Shown here piece after piece: positions 1 through 12,100 of a stretch of DNA of 64,000 bases (positions are counted from its first letter, which is position 1; each line of letters begins with the position of its first letter). The translations under genes and the position numbers were made by a program. The stretch is from positions 9,863,287 to 9,927,286 of the forward strand of contig JAKCOZ010000015.1 of assembly GCA_022605955.1 (NCBI GenBank). Direction: 5' to 3'. The notes beneath the pieces were generated by a model. It did no database searches and was not told the origin of the DNA. It saw nothing but the letters and a program-made list of their open reading frames with translations. Source of the stretch: Rallus limicola. Lineage: Eukaryota; Chordata; Aves; Gruiformes; Rallidae.

Positions 1-23
1 TGGGCCTTGTTCTTTTTTTATTC

Positions 24-42
24 TTTTTTTTTTTTTTTTTTT
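24..42. repeat. Poly-T homopolymer, 19 nt
   Basis: An uninterrupted run of 19 T follows an interrupted T-rich lead-in (from about position 10) and is followed by a short pyrimidine tract. It could be the tail of a minus-strand retroposon cut off by the window edge, but no retroposon body is visible on its downstream side. Confidence 0.9.
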
Positions 43-3000
43 CCCCTCCCAAAAGAAGTTGAGAGCTTTCTCCTTCATCAGGACAAGGGCATTCTTCAGA
101 TTTGCTTGAAATGGATACAGCACCACCGCTCTCCTGCGGTGGTCACTGCTGTGGGTATTTGTGAAGGAAATAAGTGTGATTTAGAAATTGTTTGAAGATA
201 AGGTTATTTGCATTAAAGCTCACAGAGAAGATTATTTCCATAATAATATTTGAGGCTTGAGGGACAAAAATGATTTCTGAATTAGAACACATCTAAACGT
301 AAAAATTTTATCAAGAAGTTGAAATTTCACAGTATTTCTCAGAAAACACTGGAATGTGTTTCTAGGAGAGTAGATTGCTGTCTGGCATTTCTGTGGGACT
401 TTAGCTGAACTTGGTGTTGTTATTGTCAGCTTCATTTGAGCTCTTCAGCGGGAGGCAGTAGGAGGCTGAGAAAATTCATGTCAAGTCCATTCTGTAGTTG
501 TTGGGGCCTGCAGGCTCTGTGGATCCGTGTGCTTCCTGGCCAGGAACGAACTTGCAAGTATCAGACAGGGATGAGCTGGTTGTTGAGCCCCACATTTAGT
601 TTGGCCACTTTGAGATATGTGATTGTCATGTATCAAGTGAAAATACAACGGCACGCCCTTCTTGCTCAGCCTCCAGCATCCATCTGGTCCCGGATCCCTT
701 CACAGTCTGATCCAAGAGACAGCTGACTCCATCCTGCCTCTTTTCTTCCCTGTTGAGATTGCTCTGACAGACCCCCAAACCAGTTTGTTTCTGAGACCTG
801 TCTGTGTTGTGGATACTGTGGACTTGGAAACCTTGGAGAAATGCAGCAGAGCTGGGCAGTGGCAAGGTTCTTATGGTGTTTCCATCAAAAGTTTTCTTAA
901 AACCTTCCAGTTGTTTGGAAAAGCACACATTTAATCAGAAGCCTGCTTTATTTCTGTTCCTTCTTGTCCGTCTTGATGGACTACTTGTCCATCTCCTCAT
1001 TCCTATTCCCATTCTTCTCTTTGCCTCTTCTTTTACATCCATATTGAAGTTCTGGTACCAGGTGCTGGTATTGGGATGCCAGCCCCTCGCAAGCAGGTGG
1101 AGTTGATGTGCTTTGGGAAAATGCAAGCCCATCAGACAGCATGCGAAGGCGAATGCTCCTCTGGGGGCACAGAGGAAGCCATGGAGCTAAAACCTAGTCC
1201 TGATAAAATCCAGGGAGCTTTTACTGTAATGAAGTTCTTTAGCAAGAACTGTTGTTTGTTTGCAGCTGCTGTGTGGTGATTATTTTTTCCATAAGAGCTT
1301 CAACTTCACCTGGGTATATCTGTAGTGATTACAGGACTGAACCTAAATGTCTGGGGAGAATATGCTAAACTTCACTGCCATTGGTGACAGGCTTCAGTAA
1401 TACCTACCTCCGTAAGCCTACGGGTTTAGACAACTGCTTTATTTGGGCTTCCTGCAAATTACACCCCCAAGGAGCTTTAAGGAGTGAAATAATCTGTACT
1501 GACAGTGCATAGTGTGCAAATGTCCTTCCTTAACCACCCTGCTGATGCATGACTTCAACGTGGAAGAAAAGGCAGATTGATGGCAGAGAGCAAGTGGTAA
1601 TCACACTGAGGTTTGGGTTTGACCTGGGGTAGACACCACAGAAAGAAGTAAATTGAAGAAGGAAATGTGGCACAGAAATGACATCTGCTTTTTAACTGTC
1701 TGAGATGCTGGTGAGGTAACTCAGCTTCTTGTAGCAGAAGCACTGCTATGTATTGCTTTGCCTTGCGGTGACACCTTTCCAGAGCACTTTGTTTAATTTC
1801 CTTTAGTACCTGACTGGAAGAGCTGAGCCTCTGAACAGCTGTAATTAGCCCATGACTTCATTTCCAGATGGTATCTCTTGAGAACATGAAGGTGGTGGGG
1901 TTTAGGAGCAGTGAGCTGGCTGCTTCTCACTTGGGATGGCAGCTTTGGGGGCCAGGAGAAACTGTAACTAATATGGAGTGATGAGCCAGCTGGGGTACTC
2001 TGGCACATTAGCTGAGATGATGGGTGGAAGCTAAGGGAAGAGGGGGAAGTCAGCAAGAAAATTGGGGACAGACTTCCTTTTGTAGCCCTCATCAGAGCTG
2101 AGCCCAGGCCACAGGAATCCTTAATTTGAAGGAGGAAGTTAAATTGTTTTTCCTCCTAAATAAGCTTATATCCCCATATTGCAGCCCTGATCACTGCTTG
2201 TTGGAGTGCTTTGAGGTCTTAAATGTATTTGCCTTCTCTAGAGTAGAATGTACTTGTATCCCTGCCTTAGCTGGGTGGTTAGAGCAGAAGTCCTGGTTGT
2301 GAGGGGTTGGTTTGATACCATATGGCATGGTCCATCACCTCACATAGTGCCAGAAGCAATGCTGTTCACCTCTTCTGTTGGTAAGCTGTGGACTTCCCTG
2401 CCAAGGGTGTTTTGGGGCTAGTTGGCAGCTGTGAGGTCTCTCCATCATCTGGCCAGAGGTCCTTAAAGCCTGAGCCATCTGCTGCTTGCAGGAGTTGGCC
2501 TCTGGCCTCCACTCCTTGCTTACAGCAAGGCAGTGAGAGCTATTTCAGCTTGAAATGCTTGGGAGTGGGCTTTGAGAGGCTGATTATTCGCAGTCATGCC
2601 TGACACTGCTGGAGGACAGGGTAGGGCTCGTTCTCTTCAGCTTTCTGAGCTGCAAAATAATAACAACGTTTGTTTGTGCGAATCCCCTGAGGCAGCAAGC
2701 TTGAGGAGCTGTGTGAGGTGCAGTGGTAGTTTGCCTGTGGAGCAGATACAGACTGGGAGGTGGGAGAACAAACTCTGCCCACCTCTTCCCACTGAAATCT
2801 GCCATGCTGTCAAGACATCTTTGGTCTGCTGCAGAGTAAATCTCTTCCCAGTTCTTAGGAGCTGCCGAATCCCCCCACCGCCATTTGTGAGAAGGGCTGT
2901 ATTTCACAGGGTTTGGACTGAGTCCCACATCTCAAACTTGGCTCTGCTGTTTCTTACTGAGATCTCTCTCACTACTGTTTCTTCTTTCTAGTCCTTTGCT

Positions 3001-6000
3001 TACCAGCCTTAGGGGTTCAGGTGAAAGCAGAACTTTGGAGCCGTGTGTGTATACCATTTGGTCTGTGAAGAGGTAGAGATCATCATCCAGTAAGAAGCTA
3101 CTGTAACAGGATCAATCCTTTTAGACTTGGGTACCACTTATGATACTTTATACTACTGAAAAAAAAATCCATGTTTCTCTGAACTTGCTTCTTTCTGCAC
3201 CTGTGAGCCTGCATTTGGCACTGGATCAGAGTTGTCCCCTTTCCAGATTTCTTTACCAAACCAGAACAAAATTTCAGAGATGCTGTAGCACGGGACCGGT
3301 GAGAAATGGTACCCAAAAGTATGAAATCATGGCACTGTGGGACTGAAATTAAACAAGTGGTATCTTGACATGCACTATTCAGACTTCAACAAAGTGAGAC
3401 CTAGAGTTTTGCTTTAACAATTTTATGTTGGTCTCCTTTCCCCCTTCCAGTAGAAAAGTGTCTTACGTCTATGTTCCTGGGTTTGGCTGCAGCATGCATC
3501 TGGGTCTCTGCTAGTCGAGGGACATCTCAGAGAAGTGCCAGTTGCCAAATGTCCTTTTACCCTGATTTTCCAGAGCTGCAGCACTCCCACCGTACTTAGT
3601 GAGGCTTGACAAAGACTATTTAATGGTGCTGTTTAGATGCCAGAAGGGCACTGCAGATGCTGGAAGATCTTGTGAGCTACTATCAAACAAGTGAAAGGAA
3701 TGAAGGTAATTGCAGGAAAAGACCTGGGAAAGAAAATGTGCAAGTCAGATAAGTTCATATTTTACCTCGGCATGTTTAATCATTTCCCATGATAAATGGC
3801 TACTGTCTTGTTTCCTGGTCTCAGCATTGTTATTGTTACAGTGAAAATACCACGGCCACTGTCAGGGACTGAAATTTATTTATGTGGCTGGTGCATAAAT
3901 AAGCAATTACAGCCCTTTATTCATCCACAGATATTTTTGAACAGATACGTGTTTTCCTGCCCCAGAAAAATAAAAAGCCAAATCTGTGCTTGTTACATTT
4001 AAAAATTGTGAAGATTTTTTTTAAAGGCATCTGAACCTTTTTTGTTTGTGGGAAGTTTAATTCTGAGGCCATATTCACTTGAAATAAGTATGAGCTTAGT
4101 GTGAGTACTTGGAAGTAGCTGCACGAATCCTTAATTGCTCTGCCAGGCCTGTGCTCTTCAAAATCTTGAAGATTTTCAAATCCCCAACTTTGATTTCTGT
4201 AGCTGCAGCCAAGCTGGTAAGATGCTGTGCACAGGTGGCAAACCTCCAACATTATCCTCTTTCTCTGTTGCCCTGATTTATTGTCGTGTTTATTATTTTG
4301 TAATAAAGCCAAAAGCCCAAAGTAATTTGCTTGAAATGCAGCAGTTGCAAGACACCAAGTAGGCTGTCTTCTCAAAAGCTTCTTGTGATCTCTGAAACAG
4401 CAGGAAGTTACCAAGGGGAAGGGAGTTAAACGGCAGGGCATCAGCAGAAACTTGCAGACGGGGTCAGTGCCACCAGTTGATGTTAAAATTGTTGAAGACT
4501 TCATGAGATGAAGCCTAGTAGCAGTGCTGCATGGTGTGATTAATAACTGCAGCAAGCGAGACAGTGTTTTGTGCTGTCTCCAGGCTCACCAAGTGTAGCA
4601 GAAACCCAGACTTACACAACAAGCAAAATATATCGTGGTAGAGAATGATCAGGCAAGGGCTTACTGGTGAAATGATGCTTGTTTTGGATGCCTTTGCTCA
4701 GCGTCGAACGTGGTGTCTCTGTGTTGTCTCTCTACACTGCAGCAGACCTGTGTGTTGCACGCAGTTACTGAGAACTGCAGTGGTTGGCTGTATGTGGTAC
4801 ATACTTGTTGGCTTTGGGAACTTAAGTTCTAAGCACTCCCTCTGGAGAATGATGCCTTCAGTTCTGTCTGCAAATAAGGCTGTGTTTCGGCATCCCTTAC
4901 TCCTTTTGGGTCTTCCTACTGCAAACCTCCCTCCCTTTTGTGTTTGTGGCAGATGTGCCACACCTACATGTTATAAAGGGCAATAGCATCTGCTGCTTTC
5001 CTGTTTGAAACCACCTGGGATGCTCCAATACTGAGAAATACCCTGTAATACTGCTGGTTGGGGAGCAGCCCCATCCAGGGGGTGTAGGATGGCTCTACTG
5101 TCAAGGGTTGGATTAAACAGAGGGTTGCTTGAGCTCAAGTAGAGCAGGAAGCTGTTCTCAGTCTTGCTGGGCAAGAGGCAGTTGCCGCATGCTGCTGACT
5201 CACGTAATGACCCTTGTGCTAATGTTGTTCCCTATCATTTAACACAAAAATAAAACTGCTAAATTGAGACCAATTTGAAACATGTGTGGTTTGCTTTGGA
5301 AAACACTTAATAGTGGCTGTACTTTAGGGCTGTGATTGGGAAAGGAGAAGTAAGTAGTTCGGATTGACTTAGAGATATTAAACTGTTGTTATTGAACTTG
5401 CCTAAATTCTACACAAATCTCAGCTCAAATTAAACAGTGTCAGATAATTTGTGAAAAGTGGAAGGTGAAGCTAAGTGGCAGTAGGACATGAAAGGGGAGT
5501 GTGTGATCGCTTGAGTGGAAACCAAAGCGGTTCCAGTACTCACAGTAGCTGGCGAGCTACTTCAGAGGATTTTTCACCCCTTAAATCCTTAGTGCTTTGA
5601 AACAGTGATTTTGGCCTTCAAATGAGTAGAGAGCAACCTGCTGCCCTGACTGCAGAGTGAATTTTGAAAGCAGTGTGAGTGCAATCTACTGGATTAACAG
5701 CCAGACTGGCCATAAAGCAGAAATCTTTCCAAAACAAGTTATTAAGAGATCTAATGATTATTTAATCATGAGAAAGTAATCTGCAAGGTGTGGGTGGTTC
5801 GTGGTGGCTTGTTGCCTTTCACAGTGCCCAGCCAGACCTTGTTTTAAGAATGTGAACACAAACCTCTCCACTTCAGTTGGCATTAGCTTTATGGGCATTT
5901 GCATGCTGAGGCAGACAGTGGCATTGCATCAAAGACTAATTTTCCTTGTCCATGTATGTGGTGGGCCATGTGATGCAGTACAGCTCCAAATCTGTGTGGT

Positions 6001-6049
6001 GGGGTTTTTTTAGTAGGGAGAAGTGTTAATGGTGCCTCAGTATGGACGA

Positions 6050-6235
6050 CAACTTGAATTGGTTGTGTCAGCTCTAACTAATGACATTGAAGACCAATAA
6101 AGTGACTCTTAGATTGGTTTGGCATTATTAGTCTCATTATTAATTATGTAGACATGACAGCAGCATTAGTGCTGGTATTAGCCTTCAAAATAAAATGGAA
6201 TTATACTCATAAATCTCACTAAGGAATACATGAAG
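6050..6235. promoter_or_regulatory. Candidate AT-rich regulatory island
   Basis: A compact AT-rich block holds several TAAT/ATTA homeodomain cores, including ATTATTAGTCTC, TATTAATTATG and GGTATTAGCC, bounded by GC-richer DNA. Dense TAAT cores in otherwise unique DNA are typical of vertebrate conserved non-coding elements. Conservation cannot be judged from one sequence, so this is only a candidate. Confidence 0.2.
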
Positions 6236-7189
6236 GATCACAGCCATTCTCCAAAGGAAAGGAGAGAAAGTGGAGTGAGTTTGGGGTGGAGGCGAGCTGG
6301 AGTTTGGGGAAGGGTACCGGTATGCTGAAGATTGTGCAGAGAAAGAGCCTGAGCAAAGGGAAGCAGGACTCAGTCGCTGTGCTGGGTGGATACAGCTGGG
6401 CTCTCCTGCGTGTTAGCAGGAGTTATGGGCCCTTCCACCCTTGAGCCCTGCCGCCTGCACAGTGCTTCCCCTTCCCTTTGGGACTCTGCTTGCCAGTTCG
6501 CTATCTAACCTGGGAACCACTGCAGAGGCTTTCTCTGTGGTGGAAGCTGGGATGAGCACCCTGTCTGCCTCCCAGGGTGCTTGTGAAAGCCTCCATGCCT
6601 GTGAAGAGCATGGGGGTCGTAGATGGCAGAGACCAATGCAAACTGGGATGAGCACTTGCTAGGGCGCAAGGGATTTGGGTGCTGCCTGTGGACAGGAGGA
6701 GACGGAAGCAGGCACATCTGTCCTGTCCTGGAGCGGAGACAGGGAGATCCTTGCTCAGCAGAAGAGATACCTTTGCTCCTGGGTAGCAGAGCTAGCGCTG
6801 ACCATGGTAAACTGCTGAGACAAGGCAGTGCAAATTACCTCCTGCCTCCAAGGAAGGTGGAAGAGGAGGAATTAACACCCCAGAGGGATGTGTGGGAATG
6901 GCAGAGTTTCCTGGAGCAGTGCAGTTTGCACAGTGCTGCTTGTCTGGGGCCACATCTCATTAAAATCTGGGCCTTAATGAGCTGAGAAGACTGCATCTGT
7001 CAAAGCTTGGGGTTGGGGTCTGCTTTGCAGCAGTGCTTTTGTGGCCATGTCTGGGCATGAGACTTCAGGCTTGAACAGGTTAATGGAAGCTGGTGGTGGC
7101 AGTCACTGGTGGTCCACACTGCCCTGTGCTGGCCTTTGAGTGGGGGGTGGTGGGTGTGGGCTGTGTCTTGCTCAGCAGTGAGACTAGCA

Positions 7190-7290
7190 GCTCTATTTGT
7201 AATGCTTTAAATGAAGTGCATGATAATTTAATTTGTATATCCATTAATATCATGTACTGCAGGGCTTGTTCTTTCACTCTATTAATGGGC
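7190..7290. promoter_or_regulatory. Candidate AT-rich regulatory island
   Basis: About 100 bp of AT-rich sequence lies abruptly between G-rich flanks (7141-7160 is strongly G-rich). It has ATTTAATTTG, CCATTAATATC and CTATTAATGGG homeodomain-like cores. The sharp composition change and clustered cores suggest a conserved enhancer-like element. No cross-species evidence is available here. Confidence 0.2.
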
Positions 7291-8884
7291 TTCCAATCCT
7301 GCTGCCAGGCATGACCATGTCCATCCCACACGTGGTTGCTTGCAGAAGGACCTTTCTGTTCCACTAACCCCACTGCTGTCGATGGAGAGGGCTCCTCCTG
7401 AGCCTTTCTTCCCTGAAATAATGATGGATATTTCGGTATCAGTGTGGGAGCTAGGATGGTGATGTCTTGCTCTGCAGGGCCTGAGGTGAAGGGGTCCTGT
7501 GGGACCAGTAGCCCCGGGGCCACGAGCTACCTCAGCTCCTAAAGTTTCCCAAGGCAACCTGAAAACAGGAACTGGACACCCAAATACCTTTGTGGGTTGG
7601 CCCAGGGTTGACCTGAGTATCAGTGAGCTGATAACCTGTCTTAGCTGTTGATTCCTATGGGTATAAGCATGTTTATAAGCATCTACTTCAAGTCATGTCT
7701 TGTGGTGTGGTTTACAGCTGAGAAACCAGCAGCTCTGGCAGAGGTGGGTGTTTGTCACTGGCCTGACTCCCAGGCAGCCTTTCCCAAGCACATGAGGTTA
7801 TTCTCTACTTAGTCTTTTATCTCTGAAACTTAGCAAACTAATAAAATATTCCTTATAAGGAGACTAGTGTTCTGCTTTTAGTGTCCACCACTGCCTTGGT
7901 TTTCAGTGCTGGGATGGCAGCAGTGGAAGTGACTCTGAGCCTCTTTGGAAGCTGCTATGGATGGGAGATCAGGTCAGAGCTTCCTGCCTGGTGTTCCTGC
8001 ATCCTTCTCTCAGTGGTTTGGCAGATGTCTGAGAGCAGCTATGGCCTTTGGGGGACACTGCAGGCTGCATGTTGTTGTTCCTTAAAGTCTGTTTAAAAAT
8101 ACCACAGTTAAAAATGTTTAGACACTTTAAGTTATTTTGAAATTTTAGATTCTAAACTTTTGAAACTGGGAGAGAGGCATTTGCAGGGACGTGTTCAGTG
8201 CTTGTACTGAAAATACCTCGACTGGCCACTTCACCTGTCTGCAGGAAACCAGGGAAATTACTTGCCTCTTTCCAGAGACGACAGTGAGAAAGTGATGTCT
8301 GAAAGGTGCTGGATAAATGTGAGTAACTACACGTCCAGGGAAGTCAAGGATCTTCTTTGCAGAGTGCACAGATACTTAGCAGTTCTCACAGACGTAGATA
8401 TTATTTGCTGCCTGCATTAGCTATTTCTAATCTTTGAAAGGGAGCCAGAATTCTTTGAGTCACTGCTTTTTCTGAGCTGATGCTGGCTCTTTTGCCTGAG
8501 GAGCATTTGAAATCTGCCAGAATGCATGTATTGTTGAAAACAGAAATTGAAATCCCTATATAGGATCTGCTGCCCCTGTGAGTTATGAGCTTTCCCAAGT
8601 CATCAGGAAGAAGAAATGCCTCTTCTCATTGTCTGCAAGAGCTGTGGATGGACAGAGGCAAAAGAAATCCTCCTCTCTCCTCACCCCCTCCCACTGCCAC
8701 CAAAAACTCTCTCTTTGGGTGGAAAGAAGCCTTTGACAGAGGCACACATGCATACACACGCGAGCGCTTTTGTGCCTCCCAGTGACCTGCCTGCTTCTAG
8801 CTGTCCCTCCTTCCTGGGGAGCTGGAGCTGCTGAGACACACGAGTCAGGGTGATCCCATCCCCTCTGTGCGGCTGTGAGGCAAA

Positions 8885-9035
8885 ATGAATAAAGTGAACA
8901 AGGTTTTGAAGATCCTTAAGAAGTCATCGAGGAGGAGGAAGAGATGGAGAGAGGAGCTGAGGGTGGAAGAGGAAGGGGAAAGCCAGGAACTCTGTGCCCC
9001 GGGTGGTTTGTGCCACCTGCACCTCTGTACCAGTG
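8885..9035 (+). CDS. Candidate first coding exon, basic N-terminus (partial)
   Basis: The frame opens at an ATG with A at -3. An in-frame TGA lies at 8876-8878, so this is the first possible start of that frame. Fifty codons run to a good splice donor (GTAAGG, 9036-9041), leaving phase 1. The predicted N-terminus is very basic (KILKKSSRRRKRW near residues 8-20), followed by a Glu-rich stretch and a Cys/Leu-rich end. I recognise no family. There is no CpG island or clear core promoter upstream, only a CT-rich segment around 8670-8720. Without the splice the frame continues 12 more codons and stops. A chance frame beside a chance donor is a serious alternative. Confidence 0.2.
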
Positions 9036-9104
9036 GTAAGGAAACAGGAATGCTCCTGCTCACCTGGACATAGCATGCCTGTTTGATACCCATTGCTTGT
9101 GTGA

Positions 9105-9141
9105 CAGGGGAGCTTCCTATGTCCAGGGGAGCTTCCTATGG
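9105..9141. repeat. Two-copy 19-bp tandem duplication
   Basis: The unit CAGGGGAGCTTCCTATG occurs at 9105-9121 and again at 9124-9140, a period of 19 bp with near-perfect identity. It looks like a recent small slippage duplication. It lies just past the 8885-9035 exon candidate. Confidence 0.9.
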
Positions 9142-12100
9142 CCAGTCACTGCTGTCGTGCTTTTCAAGGATTGAAAAATATTGGTGGGGAAGTGGTAAGG
9201 GAGGGGAACTGGAACTCCTGGGTCATCTTTATAAACCTTCCCTTGCTTCTGAGGGTGACATTTTGCACGTCTGTGGAGTGGGGACAGCAGGGAGTTGTCT
9301 TTCTGGTGGGATTATGTTCCCAAAAGTAAGCAGAGAACATGTAGTTCATTGAGATTTTTATCTGATACGTGTTGTTGTGTTTTGAGGTATTTAAGCCTGG
9401 ATGTTGATGATGTCTATTTGTGCACCAGAAAAGAAATAGGAAGTGGGCAAATTTATGGTGCTGTTTTTGAGGGATGTTTTTGTCAAAAGTGTGCCATGGC
9501 CAAAGTTGGTCTGAAGCCAGGTCCATTATACCCATCCTTATCTCCCAAGCAAACTATGCTGTGGCTGTAATATCATTGAAAATGACTCTGGTTTTAGTCT
9601 ATCAATGAAAAAGCCAAATGAGAGAAGCCTGGAACATGAAAAAGGGGCATTTACAGAATTCGCTGATAAGTACCCAGCACGCTTGAACTCTGTACCAGTG
9701 ACCCAGCAGAAGAGAACCAGAAGGGTCGTGCCCTTGGCTATCAGGCTCAGCATCCTTCATTCTGTATTGCCAGTGTCCAAGGGATAAAGTGCTTCTGAAG
9801 CTATGCTTACGATGTAGCCATGCCATGTCTAATGTAGGTCACTGTTCTTTCACTGTCATATTTGGTAGCTCGTGTGCAATAGTTTTGTTTCAGATTTTGA
9901 ATATTTTACAGGCTTGCTCTTTCTATTCATTCCCTACCAAATTCTGTTGAGCTGCTTTTTGGACCCTGTCCTGGAGCACCTGATGGCCTTTGTTCTTAGA
10001 GGATGCCAGCCATCTGGATGGCTTCATTTACTGCTGGAGACCTGGGGCACAGAGATGTCACTTGATGCATCCAGGATCACACAGATTGGGGCAAGATTGG
10101 ATGTTGGCCTCTAAGCTTGAGGCCTGAGACAGTGCTGTGTCAAGCAACGCTGATTTCAGCTTCTACATGAAAAAAGCTTTCTGCTAAAAAATCTGCATTG
10201 CAAAGGTGGTTTGGGTAGCAAATACTGTGGTGAAGGCAGCATGTACAGCTCAGAAGGCCCTTTGTGCTTTTGCACATAATGGCTTCTTTAATTACACTGT
10301 GGCAATCAGGAGATCATACCTTAGCATGCCTTGCCCTCTTTCTCTGTCACCTTTGATGGTGCCTAAAGCCAGCTAGCCTAGAGGGAGTTTAACTGGGCTG
10401 CACATAACCCCAGTGGGATTGAGCCACAGGCGGATTCTTTAGCAACCTCTTTCTTCGGTCCATCTGAGGTCTTCCTGCTTCTTTCAGTTGTAAGCTACTG
10501 TGAGAACAGGATATCTTTCCGAACTGGGTTGTCTTGGCTTGTGGGATTGGATTTAATTTCATTCATTAATACTGCTTCCAGTTGCCCAGACGTCCTCCTG
10601 TCTTACCTCCTCAAGTAGTTCTGGAGTCTGAGATGTGATTTTGCCACCATTTTTCTGGTGAAATATACTCAAATGTTTTTGCTTAATCTTTTCATTATAT
10701 TTATCACATCATCTTTAGTTAGAAATTGATCAACAGATAAGAAATTAAATTAAAAACTGAAAATATCAGAAAAAGTATCAGAAAAAAAGGAGGGAATGGA
10801 AAATATTACCTAGCCTTAAATGGACAGTTGTTATTGTTGTTAATGATGAGTTATTTTACTTTTTAATAGCCAGTTGTCAGATGAGAAAGTTCACACCCTG
10901 CCCTGAGCTTTCCTGCTGCCTGCAAACATGGTCCCATCAAGCCTGAGTCCAAGTACATCTGGTCCAACTACTTCTAACGATCTGCTAAGTTTTTGGGTGC
11001 TGACCTGAGTGATTGAGAGTTCTGATTATTTATTTATTTATTCAATGATTATTTTTATCAAAAGAATGGCCCGGCTCTTTTGCACCTGTAGTCAATGTCA
11101 ACCTGTATGGGCAATGCTAGTTAGATGGCCTGGGTCTATCTCAGATGGACATACAGGGTGGACTTCCCCCTCTCAGGTAAGTGTCCAGGCTACTTAGCAG
11201 GGAAGGGAGAGGAGCTGGTGCTTCTCATCCCCAAACAGACATCACAAACCTACAGGATGAATTCTGTGGAGAGCTGGTTCTTCTCTGTTGACTGTAAGGG
11301 GGGTGTATGGGACTGGCTGAGGTAAAAATGCCTCCTGTGGCTTGACTTCTATGTGGCTTGTAGGGTTTTTTGGGCATGAATGTGTAACTGTTAAAGGAAG
11401 TTTTAGCTTTACTGCCAGGATATGCTTTGCCACTCTGTAACAGTTTGTTACCTGAGGCTTTGTAAAGAGACAACTGACTGGCCTTTTTTCTATAGAAAAA
11501 GGATAGGTAGTGGGTTAATGCCCCTTCTGCCATCTAGACAACAGTGATAGAGATGGATTACCAGGAAAAAAAGCTTCTGTTAAGGCAAATGGGGAGAAAA
11601 ATAGTGCATTCCTGCAGTTGGGTTCTCTGCTGGCAGTTATTCTAGGCAGTTATATCTCCACAATAAAATGTAAATGAATGCAATCATTTATTTTGCAGCC
11701 TGGAGGCGTAGTGGTATGAAAAGATAAGAGAGCATTTTCCATTGTTTATATGGTGACGGTGGCTCTTCTGCCTCTGCTACTGTCTTTCTGATACCTTGGC
11801 AGCATCTCAATGTTGCCTTTATTATTAAAAACATATATATGGGAGCCTAATATCTAAAACAGATTAGCATGGTGTTTACAGAAGCGTCAGCCAGCCCCCA
11901 CTCCCTGCAGGCTCTCAGCACTCCTGTGCCTTCAGGAGCATTGCAGAGAGAGCAGAAATGTCATCGGCTGGCCAAGGACTGGTAAAAAAGCTGCTTCTGC
12001 AAAGATGGAAGGCAAGGAGTGATGGGCCACTAACGTCTGTGGATGGGGCTGGTCAATGGGATGAGCAGGAGGGATTGCGGGATGCTGGCTAGCTGCTGCT

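Larger units (their letters stand above)
1..8820. other. Non-coding stretch, no gene recognised
   Basis: I see no recognisable coding exon, RNA gene or full transposon here. Open frames on both strands are short, overlap each other and resemble no family I know. The longest in the whole window (212 codons, minus strand, 3917-4555) lies here and has no domain, signal or repeat that suggests selection. The block starts with a poly-T run and contains AT-rich islands at 6050-6235 and 7190-7290, listed separately. It reads as intron or intergenic DNA of a bird-like genome. Confidence 0.6.

Noticed and set aside
3917..4555. Longest open frame in the window, 212 codons on the minus strand
   Set aside because: A frame of this length has a non-negligible chance of arising in 64 kb of such composition. 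It has no domain or signal peptide I can recognise, and there is no promoter-like context.
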